From Phascolarctos cinereus (Eukaryota > Chordata > Mammalia > Diprotodontia > Phascolarctidae): 64,000 nucleotides of DNA. The notes beneath the pieces are model-generated. The model was not told where the DNA came from. It saw only the letters and a program-made list of their open reading frames with translations, and made no database searches. The stretch's first letter is position 1. Each line of letters starts with the position of its first letter. Shown here piece by piece: positions 1 through 11,279 of this stretch. The position numbers and the translations under genes were made by a program. The stretch covers positions 9,149,501 through 9,213,500 of the forward strand of contig NW_018343982.1 of NCBI RefSeq assembly GCF_002099425.1, written 5' to 3'.

Positions 1-700
1 TATTAATCCTCTAGGATGTGCTATGTATTGATTGAATATAAAGACAAAATGAAAATCTCTTGTAATCAAGGAGATTCTATTTCTCACTTTTAGAGAAGAG
101 ACAATTGGTTTACTCTTGGATATCTGATTTGGAGAGTATCAGAATGAGTATTTTTCTGTCTGCTTTTCTTAACAGAAAAAATAACCTTCCTTGAGGTATT
201 TGAATTATTTGGTTCTTTTCCTTTCCTCCTCCTCCTCCTCCTCCTCCTCCTCCTCAGGCGGCAAAGTGTCAGTACCTACCTCTAATCTTTTAGAATTGAG
301 TGATTAGAATCTCTCTAACCAAAGTATTTTCATAGTTGTTTAAGGAAAGCCATACTGCGCTATTAATGATGTGACACACACAAAACCACATGCAAAGTCT
401 GGATGGTTTTGATTTCAGCCTCGGTGGGTCTGCTATCATTTCTGTCTTCAGTGAGTGGATTTTTGTATCTCCCTCTGTGAACTTTCGTCTGGTTTCTGGT
501 GAAGTTCACAAAAGGTTTGTGGTTTTATTGGTAGTACTCGCTAGGACTTCCATTTGTCATCATTGCTCGTGAAGCAGCTGTTTGAGAGTTCAGTTCTCCT
601 ACCACCTCCTAGGCTGACCATTTTCACTGTTTTGTTTTGTTATTATTGTTTTTTTTCTTTTAAGATATGAACTCTCACAATAGAGTTTAGTCCTAAGCTT
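1..700. other. unique intron sequence
   Basis: AT-rich sequence; only the CCT repeat at 225-255 is recognised. Confidence 0.6.
225..255 (+). repeat. (CCT)n microsatellite
   Basis: About ten uninterrupted CCT units. Confidence 0.95.
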
Positions 701-985
701 AAGTGAAATATGTAAAGGACTTTGAAAACTTTAAAGCACTATACAGTTGTCAGTTATTATTTTCTACTGGACCAGGCCTGTGATTTCTTTGATATAGAGA
801 ACTACCAGTGTGGAATCTCCTACCAATCCAGATTTGCACTTGTTCTGAGATTTATATTCTTGGAGAGTTTCTTGAGGCACTGAGAGGTTAAATGATTTGC
901 TCAGGGTCACTGCTGCCTGTCACAGGCAGAGGCAGGACTTGAACCTAGGTCTTCCTGATTTAAAGTCCAGCCCTCATCTTATTCT
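700..985 (-). mobile_element. MIR/THER1-type SINE
   Basis: Tail AAACTTTAAAGCACTATACA on the left. GGTTAAATGATTTGCTCAGG and GGACTTGAACCTAGGTCTTC on the right. Confidence 0.65.
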
Positions 986-989
986 CTAC

Positions 990-1605
990 TTTAGCTATCT
1001 CTCCCTTGTTATAATTGTTGCTGCAGGAGCAGCAGAGGAAAGTGTGAAGGAAAGGAGAGTCCTCTTCATCAAAGGGAAATTTAGATAGAGTGATAGAATT
1101 GAGGCTGAAGAATGGCCTCTCCTTAGAAGGTACTATTAAAAATCACAACAACAACAAACCATTGTTTGTGTGTGTATGTCCAGCATATTTTGATGAAGTG
1201 ATCTTAATTTCCCTGCTGGGATTTAACTTTTTGATTTTGTCAATCTAAAGGTCCTAAGGGCTATTTAAAAAAATGTACCATGTACGGGTATTTTCTTGGA
1301 TTTCCGTGGATTTCTCAGCTCACTTAGTTTCTCTCTAGTCCTCTTTTGCTTGTCATTAATATTTTCTTTCTACTGACTAGATTGCAGGCTAGGGAATGCT
1401 TTAATTGACTGCCTCAAATTCCTTCACACCCCCAATATTGTTGTTATATTGTTTTAGTTAAAACTACAGTTATTAATGTGTTGTTGATGAGCCTTAATGT
1501 AGACCTAATCCATTCCTTAAATTTTTTTGTTTCCTTGGGTTAGTTAACCTGCAGAATATCATGGAAGATAACAGCATTGTTCCAGGAAACATTGCTACCG
1601 AATTT
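990..1605. other. unique intron sequence
   Basis: Nothing recognised. Confidence 0.5.
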
Positions 1606-1607
1606 TT

Positions 1608-1765
1608 ACTGTTTGGTTCTGCCACTTAACCCATGTGATCTTGGGCAAATTACTACCCTTCTTAGCCTCAGTTTCCTGAACTGTAAAATGAAAGGGCCGT
1701 CTAGGTCAGGGGTTCCAAAATCTCTTCAAGCTTTAAATTTATGATTTTGTGATCCAAAGTGTGGT
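1608..1765 (+). mobile_element. MIR3-type SINE
   Basis: GTGATCTTGGGCAAATTACT, CTCAGTTTCCTGAACTGTAA, and a CR1-like tail TTTAAATTTATGATTTTGTG. Confidence 0.72.
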
Positions 1766-1769
1766 AATT

Positions 1770-3415
1770 AGCTTTTGTTTTTTTCCTTTGTCCTCATAAA
1801 CCCCCCTCCCAATAATAATAAATAAACAAAACCTCACAAAATGATGCACAAAAATGCAAGTTGTGACCCTCACTAGTGAGTGTGCCAAGCCAGGTGGCCT
1901 GAATACTTTTTAAGAGAGCTAGGGTGAAAGAGTCCATGATGTGACATAATTTATCTCCCTGTGGAGAGAAAACAAAAGGCTTCTGGGGAGACTGGACTTA
2001 GAATTATTCGTCTTTTGATGGGCATGAAATTAGTGACAACGAGTGGGGAATTTGTGGCCAGTTGGTAATGTTTGTTATCTCTCTGCTGGCAGGATTTCTT
2101 CTACTCTGAGTCTCTTCCTTTCTGCTAAGACCCTTTTTCTCCTCTTTGGGAAGGCAGGAGTCTCAGCATTAGCTTAGTTGATGACACTGATTTCTTTTTT
2201 TATGAGTGTGTTTTCTAGGGGCAAGTCTTAACTCAGCATTGTTTCTCGGAGCTTGTAATAAGCGTGTAACAGCCCTCTCCAATTTGCCTCAGAAGACAAG
2301 CGGGTGCCCCTTGGCTTCTGGAAAGGGGGGAGGGGGAAAGACTTTTCCTGTGCTATCAAAAGGTTTGCTCAGTAGCTGATTAACAGAGGGTCTCTAGATT
2401 CGGGGGACTATTTGGGGAGGGATCAGAATACAGTCTAGTTATAGCACAGTGCTTGCTTGCAGCCCACAGTGCAGATGGATGGATCGAGTCTGTTACACCT
2501 TCACATAGGGCCGTTCGAAAGTCCAAACAGGAAGTCAGCTGGTGGTGGTAGGGGGGGAATGACAGCCACCAAACTGGCCTCTTAGAATTGTAAAGTTGGT
2601 AGCAGTGATGCCATAGAAGGAAACAGCTTGTTCAATGTTCTTTAATGTTAGGGAAAGACACGTTCAGTTTTATCAGGACAATAGCTTCTATACTGCCTTC
2701 TTGATCTCATAAGTTGAGGCAACACCCAGCATTTAAAGATGTATGGATCAAAACTAGGTTCTTAAAGATAGGTATGTTTGCCTTTCTTGAGCTCCCCTTG
2801 TAATTGGAGGAACCAGAAAGCAGCCCTAATGAATGGCTTTAGCTTCAGGAGGTGTAAAACAAAAGATTAGTATGAGATAGTGACTCTTCTATTCCGTATT
2901 TCTCCGCCCCCCCCCCCCCCCCCCCCCCGCTCCCTCTTCATACACGTTGGTATTTTGGCCGAGCTTTGTTTATCAGAAAGGTAGTGTGTTTTATGACGTT
3001 GGCTCTGCCATCCTTCCTGAACTGAAGGAAGCTTTTCTGCCCTGTCTCAATTGGCCAAGATTGTGAAAGTGGCTTATATTTCTCTTTCTACTCTCCCTTC
3101 AAGCCCACCCTTCCCGAAGGCATTGCCTCTGGAATGGTGGATGGTGGCTTTCTCAGATGGAGAACATGTTGAAATGTAACTCCTTAGCCTTTTTTAATTG
3201 GTTGGTTTCTCAAAATAAGGATTTGCTAGGTATGGATCAAAATCTGTCTTAATTTACTTAATCTAATAGTTACATGGAAGGAAAAAAAAAACCCCAACAG
3301 CTATTTCCCCAGGCGGCACTTGGTGAGACAATGCATTCTTCTCCTGGGAGTTCATTGTCTTTCTGGAAGGCAGTGGGGAGGAATTAATTAAAGGAAAGGA
3401 ATGAAGCTTAATAAT
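1770..3415. other. unique intron sequence
   Basis: Mostly unique. The part at 2210-2560 has several CpG and mixed composition (GTGTAACAGCCCTCTCCAAT) and may be constrained. C22 lies at 2907-2928. Confidence 0.5.
2907..2928 (+). repeat. poly(C) tract of 22
   Basis: Unbroken C22. A C17 tract lies at 5719-5735, and C10-C11 tracts lie near 37380 and 37818. Confidence 0.95.
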
Positions 3416-3417
3416 TA

Positions 3418-3530
3418 GAGCTGGGGACCGGGGGTTCTGAATGCCTTGGTTCTTTTCCCAGCTCTGCCACTGAATTATGTGACTATGGGTATCTCTTTTG
3501 GCCTCAGTTTGTCAACTAATGAAACTCCTT
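3418..3530 (+). mobile_element. MIR-type SINE
   Basis: CCCAGCTCTGCCACTGAATT, then TTTTGGCCTCAGTTTGTC. Confidence 0.68.
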
Positions 3531-3544
3531 TGGTAATGGGCTCA

Positions 3545-5485
3545 CTAACTGGTGGTAAGTCAAGTTAGTGTCCATAAAAGTGTCCTCTAAAAGACCTTGC
3601 TGTGACTTCCTGTTAGGAGGTGAAATTAGTCTAAGAATCAGAGCTAAGTGTAACTGTCTTTGAAGTGCATAGGTCTCTTAGTTTCCAGCAAACACAAGCA
3701 GGCAGTTTCTTCCTTCTCTTTGGTGGATTTCATTGACTCTTGCCTACCCCCACCATGTCCATTTTCAGCTAATGATAGAATAAAGACATATACTCCCGTG
3801 AAGCATCATGAAACAAACCATGTTCTGCTTTGTCAGTTGGAGATCAAAACACTACTTGGGAATAAACTTGAGAATAATTCCATAACCTGATCACAACCAC
3901 ACACTTGCTAATCAAGTTTTAACTCATGTTTCACGTGGGGGAGTGGTTGTGTTTTTTTTTTTTGTGGTCCTTTTTTTCCCCCCTTTCTTTTTTGTGTTAC
4001 TGCAAGGATCAGTTTCTTCTGGCCCAATTCCAGAAACAACATGCCTGTCTTTTTTCATCGTTGAGCAAAAACAGTCTGAAGGCACCATAATTCCTTAAAT
4101 TGGATTTCAATCCTTGATCCCCTTCTGTTCAGTAAACAGAGTGTTATATGAAACATCATTGTTTAGGAATAATTTGCTGGCAGAGCTGCATTTTTAAGAA
4201 AGAAACTATACCATATCTAAGTTTCATGAGGTGATGATGTAAGTAGGTCCCTGAGAATGAGGATGGAAACTTACCTGATGATGGTGGGGGTAGGAGAATG
4301 TTGGAGGAACTAGATTCTTTTGGAAATGCCAGCATTTTCACATGGGTGTTGCTTGTCTGGTCTATTTAGCTTTGGACAGAACTTGAAATTTTATCACTAA
4401 AATATATTAGTGCTTTGTGCATCTGCCACACTATAAAATCTTGGAATCCCTATGTTCAAATCAAAGGTACAGAGAGCAGAGATAAAGGGGACAGTGTGAT
4501 CTTCAAAGCTGAGGGAATAAAAAAAATGTATCCTGAGGAATTTTGCCTACTTTATTTTATTTATTAAATTCAGAATATAATCAGCTTCTTTCTTTGGTGA
4601 CTTCTTCGGCATTTCTTATCAAGCCTATTGGTTGTTTGTTAGGGAATATCTTTAAAAATATTACTGTTCTAAAGAGCAATGAAAATTTTCAAGGAGACTA
4701 GGGTATAAGCCATTTGATAGTTCTCTTTCTCTTTTTTCTTCTTCCATTTCCCCCCTTACCTCCCTCTTTCTGTTTCTTCCTCTCCCTCCTCCGCCTTTCT
4801 CTTAGCTTATTCTACTCAGAGTGCAAGCTTGGCACTGGGAGAACTCTGATTAGTTCCTAAAAGAAGCAGTAAGTTGATTGCTTACAGAGATGATGTAAGC
4901 TTTGCTCTGGGGTACATCAGCTTGGATTTCTCATGCTTTATCTTATAAAGCCTAAATTAACAGCTGGTTTGGTTTGAGTTCTCCAGGATCTGACTAAGGG
5001 ATTATAGTCCATTCTCAAGTGAGTCAATCTAGTTTAATTTATTTCAGGTCTATCAAAAAAGATCAATCAAAGCTCTTTTTAAAAGTAAAGCTGTAATAGG
5101 CCTGCACACTTAGATGTCACTAGTGTTGCTCTCACTTTGCCTCTCTGGTGGAAAAAATGTTCAGAGTCTCGCTAAGAGAATGTATTATAGCATTTTCTTC
5201 TTAGTTGTTTCTACCTTTATTAACTGCCTTTTCTCATTCCAACTTCACCCCCCAACTAGATTTAGAAAGGGGAATTTGTAATCAGTATTTCATGAATCAT
5301 CTTTCTATGAATACTTCTTCTTACTTTCCCCATTCCCACCCCCCACTTCCCATGATTCCTTGATGTTCCTCTTAGGTCTTGAAATATCTGTACAGGTTGT
5401 ATTATATCATGGGATACTTTTTTAAAAAATTATTATTATTCCTGGTTCTCTCCCCTCCTCACTTTTGATTGAATTTTAATCCGTA
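3545..5485. other. unique intron sequence
   Basis: No repeat recognised. ATCAAAGG (TCF/LEF type) lies at 4460-4467. Pyrimidine-rich sequence lies at 4725-4805. Confidence 0.5.
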
Positions 5486-5486
5486 G

Positions 5487-5705
5487 ATAGACTTGGAGTG
5501 GGGGAGATCAGGATTCAAATTGTGGGCTTTGCCTCTCACTATCTGTGTGACCTTTTACAAGTTTTTTATCCCCTCTGAATCTGTCCTCTTCTGGGAAACG
5601 AAAAAGAAAAATACTTGTCCTGCTTATATCACAGTTGTTAGGAGGGCTAAAGAGGTCATTCATCTATGTGAAAGTGCTTGTAACCTTCAAGTGTCAGTAG
5701 TTTCA
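5487..5705 (+). mobile_element. MIR/THER1-type SINE
   Basis: CTCACTATCTGTGTGACCTT in the core and GTGAAAGTGCTTGTAACCTT in the tail. Confidence 0.65.
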
Positions 5706-5718
5706 TTCTTACTGGGTT

Positions 5719-5735
5719 CCCCCCCCCCCCCCCCC
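5719..5735 (+). repeat. poly(C) tract of 17
   Basis: Unbroken C17 directly after a MIR tail. Confidence 0.95.
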
Positions 5736-5884
5736 GCTATTTGGGATGGAGGAGGACGATTGCAGAACTGGTCTGGAAAAGTTAGGGGGTTGAAAAGTCT
5801 TTGTGGGTGACCACCAGTAAGTAGCCAAAGCAGTTTGTTTCAGGCATACTCTGCCTCATGATGTAAAAATAGCTTATACTGGTT

Positions 5885-6108
5885 TAGGCAGCTTTACAGT
5901 TTACAAAATGCTTCCCCCCCTACGCCCCGCAACAGTGCTGTGAGATTATCTCTCTTTTATAAATAAGTAAATTGAGGCTCAGATTGATAAAAGGACTTGC
6001 TGATGGCCAGATATCCAGAAAGTGGCTGAGCTCAGAGTTGAATCCAACCAAGGCTTCTGATTCTAGACTGTTGGGTGCCCTTTTCCCTACCCTATGCTGC
6101 CCCATATT
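5885..6108 (-). mobile_element. MIR/THER1-type SINE
   Basis: TTTACAGTTTACAAAATGCT tail, AAATTGAGGCTCAGATTGAT core, and CTATGCTGCCCC head side. Confidence 0.7.
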
Positions 6109-6114
6109 TATTCC

Positions 6115-6212
6115 TTTAACTGCCAAGACACTTAAGAAATCACTTTATTTGATTCTGCTTTGCACCAGAACCTTGTAAAATTCATTTGTATTTATGTCTG
6201 AAATAAAAGCAG
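6115..6212 (+). repeat. local direct duplication, copy A
   Basis: Contains GCCAAGACACTTAAGAAATC and TTTGATTCTGCTTTGCACCA. Matches copy B about 475 bp downstream. Confidence 0.82.
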
Positions 6213-6586
6213 GGGTGTGGGGTGGGGGTGGGGAAGTTGGGAGTAACTGTGATAATGTAGCATGTAAGAGATATTGATAATCTATTGGATTCCTTGTGGC
6301 AATGAAATCTAGCTTAGAGGGAGTAAAGTATCTCTGGGTTCTAGTCCCTCTTCTCTCTAAAAGCCTCTCTCCTTCTGTTTGTGAATATTAGAACAGGGCA
6401 CTTGGTGTTGGCTTCCTAGATCATTTCCCTCTGGCAAAGTGAGTGCAGAGGCTGCCTATTTGAATCAGTGGCTCTGTTGACCAGGCTGACTGCTGTCTGG
6501 TATGCCTGAGGATTCACCCTATTTCTGTGGTCTGGCTCTTCTTGACTGTCCACTCCCTCCCCTCCCTGGCCTTGGAAGTCACTCCT

Positions 6587-6692
6587 TTTAAAAGCCAAGA
6601 CACTTAGGAAGTCACTTTCTTTGATTCTGCTCTGTACTAGAACCTTTCAAAATTCATTTTTTTCTCTTACTTTTTCCTGGGATAAAAAGAAA
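6587..6692 (+). repeat. local direct duplication, copy B
   Basis: Contains GCCAAGACACTTAGGAAGTC and TTTGATTCTGCTCTGTACTA. The best-matching stretch is about 65 bp; the match fades toward both ends. Confidence 0.82.
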
Positions 6693-6699
6693 AAAAGAC

Positions 6700-6960
6700 A
6701 TTCGGAGTAAATGCTAATAATTGTGCCTAGTAATGTAATTGGAAGTGTTTCATTGACATGCTTATGAGGGGTTCTTCATCTGAGCGCCTGAATGTACCAC
6801 TAGACCACTAGACGTGCATTTAGCATCTTGTTGAAGCCCTTTGATGCAGGTAGGCTATAATAAATAGGCTCGTTGCTATGGTGAAGATCGGAGTCCTTGC
6901 TTGCTGTGGGTAACCTTTTCTACCTTTTTTGGACACTGTTTTGATACACAGCTAGCTACA
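6700..6960. promoter_or_regulatory. candidate conserved non-coding element
   Basis: Unique and AT-balanced, with several TAAT words and CCTTTGATG at 6838-6846. No repeat match. The surrounding stretch to 7560 shows nothing else recognisable. Confidence 0.25.
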
Positions 6961-7567
6961 TGATAGAATTTTATCCAGTTTGGTTTGGAGGGGGGTGGTG
7001 GTGGAAGATGTGATGAAGTTGGGATCTAAATAGAAAAATTGAAGGCATGTTTTTCATTTTTTTTCCGTAAGCAATAATTTTCTGATTACTTAATGTTGTA
7101 TAGGAGATTGAGTGTTAGATTTTTAAAAAAGTGTTTTCAAATGGATTACAGAAAAGGAATGCCAGATCCTTCCTCCCTTAATGTTCCCCCTTTCCTTCAT
7201 GAGGTTTTCTAAGAATTTCTTGGCTTCAGAGTGGCTTGTACGGTGAAATGGAAGTTCCAAGTTGGTGTGATGCAAAAATTACTTTTCTTAGTAGTTATAT
7301 TCCCATTATTATCAATAGTATAAAAAAATTATCCACCCCTTAAGACACTACCTACATAGGCTCCTAACAGATGGGCATTTCTCCATGGAGTTACATATTT
7401 TAATAGGAACTGTATGGTATATGTTAGGAAGTCTGTCTCTTCAGATCCCTATTGTAAAAGTCATGAGACTTTTTATTCTTTCTAAGTGCATTTATCTGTT
7501 GTTCTAAGAATGGCTTTTTAGTTTCCTTCATGAAATATCAGAGAAGTCCTGGTTTATAAAAATTTAA

Positions 7568-7680
7568 AAAACTGAGCAAATCACTTTCCTCTGTGCCTCA
7601 GTTTCTTTGTCTATAAAATGGGGACAATAACACCTGCTTTGTTCATTTCACTGATTTTTTTTGTGTGAATCAAATGTTTA
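7568..7680 (+). mobile_element. MIR-type SINE, 3' half
   Basis: TGTGCCTCAGTTTCTTTGTC then TATAAAATGGGGACAATAAC. Confidence 0.7.
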
Positions 7681-7769
7681 TGTGTGTCCTTTAAAAATAA
7701 AAAGGAGACTGCATGTAAATAGATATTTGGTTTCTCTGTGACATGACCTAGAAATCATTTCCTAGGTTA

Positions 7770-8140
7770 AGACACAGGACATTTTGGGAGGATGCCATTA
7801 AGATGAGTATCATATCTAAGACATCTCTAAAAGTCTCATGATGGAAAATGCTGTTCACATCCAGAGAAAGAACTATGGAGTTGGAATGTAGATCAAAACA
7901 TACTATTTGCTCTTTTTTTCCCTTCTGTTTTGTTTCTTCTTTCTTGTGGTTCCTCCTATTGGTTCTAATTCTTTACAACATAACTAATGTGAAAATATGT
8001 TTAATAGGAATGTATGTGTAGAACCTATATCAGATTGCACACTGTCTTGGGGAGGGAAGTGGGGAGGGAAGGGGAGAAAGTTTAAAACTCCAAAGCTTAT
8101 GGAAGTGAATGTTGAAAATGAAAAATCAATTAATATTAAG
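7770..8140 (+). mobile_element. marsupial interspersed repeat, probably LINE-1 3' end
   Basis: TTCACATCCAGAGAAAGAAC, ACATACTATTTGCTCTTTTT, AGAACCTATATCAGATTGCA and GGAAGTGAATGTTGAAAATG follow an order I recall from common marsupial repeats. I believe it is an L1 3' UTR, but the family is not certain. Confidence 0.5.
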
Positions 8141-8165
8141 ATGTTTATCATGTCAAAATAAATCT

Positions 8166-8290
8166 CTCCTCCCCTCCCCTCTCCTCTCTTCTCCCTTCCT
8201 CTCCCTTTTCTCTCTTTTCCTCTCCTCTTCTTTCTGTGTGTCTATCTTGCTCTTTCCCTCTTTCCCTACTTTTCCCTCTCCTCCTTTCAT
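8166..8290 (+). repeat. TC-rich low-complexity tract
   Basis: Almost pure pyrimidine for about 120 nt. Confidence 0.9.
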
Positions 8291-8309
8291 TCTTAATTTA
8301 AAAGACCAG

Positions 8310-8855
8310 GAATTTTTCTGAGATCAAAGCAGCCTTCCTCTTCCCCATGTGTTTCTTCCTACTCTTCGTTACTAGTGCCTTTGCCCCCAGACCACTTCTA
8401 GTTTCTTCTAGACCTAACCACCCTCAATTTCAAGGAACCTGTATCATCATCACAGCCTTTCTGGGTAAAGAATGCTTGACAGAATTGGGTTGCCAGAAAT
8501 TGGTCCCATGGTATCTGACATTTCTCTGATCTCTGTGCCTATTGTCAAGGATTTGGTTTGTCTTCCTCTAAAATTGAGGATTATGATATTAAAACCATCA
8601 ATGGACCATTACGTGCTTTGTGCAGATTCATATTACAGAGTAAGGGATGATAACTTGGTTAGCTAGAACTTGGGGGACAGTGTTTGTAAGCAAAGTGGCT
8701 CAAGAAGGGGATGATTTACCAGTCCTAAAAATGGAGACATTAGAGGAAATTTCATATTGGCATCTTGACAGGCAGAGTTTAGTCCCTTTGTCGCTTCAGG
8801 TAAATGATTCATCCAAGCCATGACAACAATGGCTTCATGTTCCTTTGAATATCTA
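8310..8855. other. unique intron sequence
   Basis: Nothing recognised apart from ATCAAAG at 8323-8329. Confidence 0.5.
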
Positions 8856-8859
8856 GTAT

Positions 8860-8955
8860 CAGCCTAGTCATCACACCTACTGTGTGCAGGCACTAAAGAG
8901 GCAAAGATGAAAAACACATAGTCATTGCTTCAGGAAGCTTGTAGGCTAATGTGGG
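8860..8955 (-). mobile_element. L2 LINE 3' end, antisense
   Basis: CTACTGTGTGCAGGCACTAA and CTTCAGGAAGCTTGTAGGCT are present. Confidence 0.65.
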
Positions 8956-9028
8956 AAGCGGGGAGAAATAGTCAAACTACATTTGTTTAAAGAAGATCAA
9001 GCGCTCTAAAACCATAGCTCTTCTTAAA

Positions 9029-9030
<2 letters not shown>

Positions 9031-9067
<37 letters not shown>

Positions 9068-9087
9068 TTGTGTTTGTGTGTGTGTAG
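9031..9087 (+). repeat. (TG)n microsatellite
   Basis: Interrupted TG run. Its complement, a CA run, lies at 9515-9559. Confidence 0.95.
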
Positions 9088-9089
9088 GG

Positions 9090-9514
9090 GAGACTCAGGA
9101 TGGAGGAGACAGAGAAGAGAAAGTGGTATTTGAACCCTTCCCTTCCTAATGCTACACCCCCAGTCCTCCCACCCCATTCTCTCTTTCCCATAAACCAGCC
9201 TGCTTATACTTTTTACTTCTGATTTCTGAAGCAATCTCGTGGTGAAGGTGGAGTGCACACCACAATAGAGGTACTTGTAATTGTATGGGCAGCTGACAAA
9301 TGAAATGTTGCTGTGGCATGCATTGTGCCCTGAGCTGGGTTGCTTGTAGACCTTATGATGGGTTGGCTTATGTGTGTATTTAGAAGTATTTCTAGAGGGT
9401 AACCTCACTGGGCCAAAAGAGCTTGTCTGAACAAGCATCCTGATGTTTGCTCCTAGGCCTGTTATACTGGCAGGGATATAGGCCCAAAGAGACCTGTCAG
9501 TCAGGCATTGGATG

Positions 9515-9561
<47 letters not shown>

Positions 9562-10055
9562 GAGTTATGTGTGTCTTTTTCTCAGGGATTATAGACAGCT
9601 CCAGCTCACCCTCCCCTGTCTTTTCTTCTTTCTCTCCACCATGTAGAACCCAAACTCTAATTTTGCTGGCTTAGGGGGAAAATAATTTGCCCTTATATCT
9701 GAACTCAGGAGTAGCATTGAGTAACTATGAAGGTGAAATTAGACTTCTGGGCCATCTATTTTCTACCCTCTCATTCATCTTCTCTCTCCTTCCAAGGAAC
9801 TGAAACATGCCTCCAGCTGATCCCTGTAGAAAAGATGAGACTCTCTGCAAGTCAGGACATCCAAATTTTGTTCTCAGCTAGCTGCCAGTTGGCTCAGTTT
9901 CAGACTGGCACTTCCAGAACCCCAAGCTTAGTAGCTTTTGGACCCAAAGCCCAAAGGGCTTAGAGAACTAAGAAGGCCTTGAGGACTCAGAGGCAATCAT
10001 ACCCTGAGGACCCTTGCTAGCATGGAAGACTTGTGCTGAGTGGACTTCTTTAATC
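9090..10055. other. unique intron sequence
   Basis: Unique sequence between and after the TG and CA arrays. No repeat family recognised. Confidence 0.5.
9515..9559 (+). repeat. (CA)n microsatellite
   Basis: About 22 CA units. Confidence 0.95.
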
Positions 10056-10059
10056 TGCA

Positions 10060-10145
10060 CTTATTAATTATAATTTACTAAGTCCTTAAAGCTTAAAGTC
10101 ATGGTTTTTGTCCTCAGGGAGCTTGCATTCACAACTGGAAAAGTA
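10060..10145 (-). mobile_element. L2 LINE 3' end, antisense
   Basis: TTTTGTCCTCAGGGAGCTTG lies in an L2-like context. Short and decayed. Confidence 0.5.
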
Positions 10146-10159
10146 AGACAGAAAGACAT

Positions 10160-10222
10160 CAAAGTGTAGTGGAAAGAGTACTGTTTGGGAGCTCAGAACA
10201 TCCCTGCCCTGCTACTATATTC
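10160..10222 (+). mobile_element. MIR-type SINE head only
   Basis: TAGTGGAAAGAGTACTG is the tRNA-like start; it breaks off before the core. Confidence 0.4.
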
Positions 10223-10234
10223 TTGTATATGTAC

Positions 10235-10362
10235 ACTTTGTCTTCCTCAATAGAATATAAGCTCCTTGAAGGCAAGGATTGTTTTTTTTTTGTCTTTGTG
10301 TCCTCATCATTTAGAAAGTACTTGGCACATAATAGGTTCTTAATAAAGGCTTGTTGATTGTG
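10235..10362 (+). mobile_element. L2 LINE 3' terminus
   Basis: ATATAAGCTCCTTGAAGGCA followed by GGCACATAATAGGTTCTTAA and GGCTTGTTGATTG is the classic L2 end. Confidence 0.8.
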
Positions 10363-10561
10363 TGGCTTTGGTAAAATTGTGTCCATGTATCAGGTGAGGA
10401 TAATGGATCTCCCATGACATGACATCGAAAGGTGCTGTTTAGCTCTCAAACTGTATTCTGTGTTACAGGAACAAGGAAACAAGCCAGGAGAAGAAAATAA
10501 ATGCAGTCCCAGCTCAACAATGGTTTGGGTTCCCAGTGCTTCTCTTGGAAAAAAAACAACT

Positions 10562-10691
10562 TTTCCCAGACAGAGACAATGTTACCCATAGTAGTTCTTC
10601 CCAGGCCTTTCCACAGAAGCCTAAAGCAGAATATCCCGCTAGTAGTATTATTGACTAGAACTCTCATGGGTAACAATGTTTCTGTGGGAAA
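10562..10691. repeat. imperfect inverted repeat / hairpin
   Basis: CAATGTTACCCATAGTAGTT in the left arm (10562-10598) pairs with AACTCTCATGGGTAACAATG in the right arm (10657-10691), leaving a loop of about 58 nt. Could be a worn DNA-transposon remnant. Confidence 0.7.
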
Positions 10692-11215
10692 TATTCAAAA
10701 CTCTGGCTTCACATATGAGAAATCCAGCTCCTTCTCTCTTCTCCAAGTGAGAACAGGACTTACTCAGCTGCCAGACACTCGCTGGTGGTACCTCCTATGG
10801 CAAAGACTTTAGTAAGGTGGGGGTAAAGGGTGGAGACAAGGTATCCGGGGTGTAGGATAAGGTGCTGTAGGGGTTGGTCGTGGGAGCTTCTGTGTTACTA
10901 TCTTTGCCTGCTCCAGGTCAGTGGACCAATTCTTGAACTTTTCTGTATCTAGCCATGATTTCTCTCCTTCGCTGCCACACTGGGCCTAGTCACAGTTTCA
11001 CATTCCTTCAGTAGTTTTCTAAGAATTCTTTAATACTAGTAATAAAGGGACAAGACAGGGAGTAAAGTAGTACCCTCTTAAACCCCCTTTTTATCCATAC
11101 TTTTTTTTTCTCAGCATGGCTTCATAAAAAACCAGTCATATACTAATTTTATTCTCTTTTTTGACAAGGAAACTCAATTGATAAATGGTGGGGGTAGGGA
11201 TATGATGTTATTTTT
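10690..11215. other. unique intron sequence
   Basis: Nothing recognised. Confidence 0.5.
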
Positions 11216-11279
11216 GTGCTGCATGGACATTGATAAGATGGAAAACCTCCAGAGGAAGGCAATCAGGACAATGAAGGGC

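Noticed and set aside
8977-9555. 192-codon minus-strand open frame, the longest in the window
   Set aside because: Both ends are TG/CA microsatellites, which are open in several frames. The middle shows no recognisable domain. It is a chance frame.
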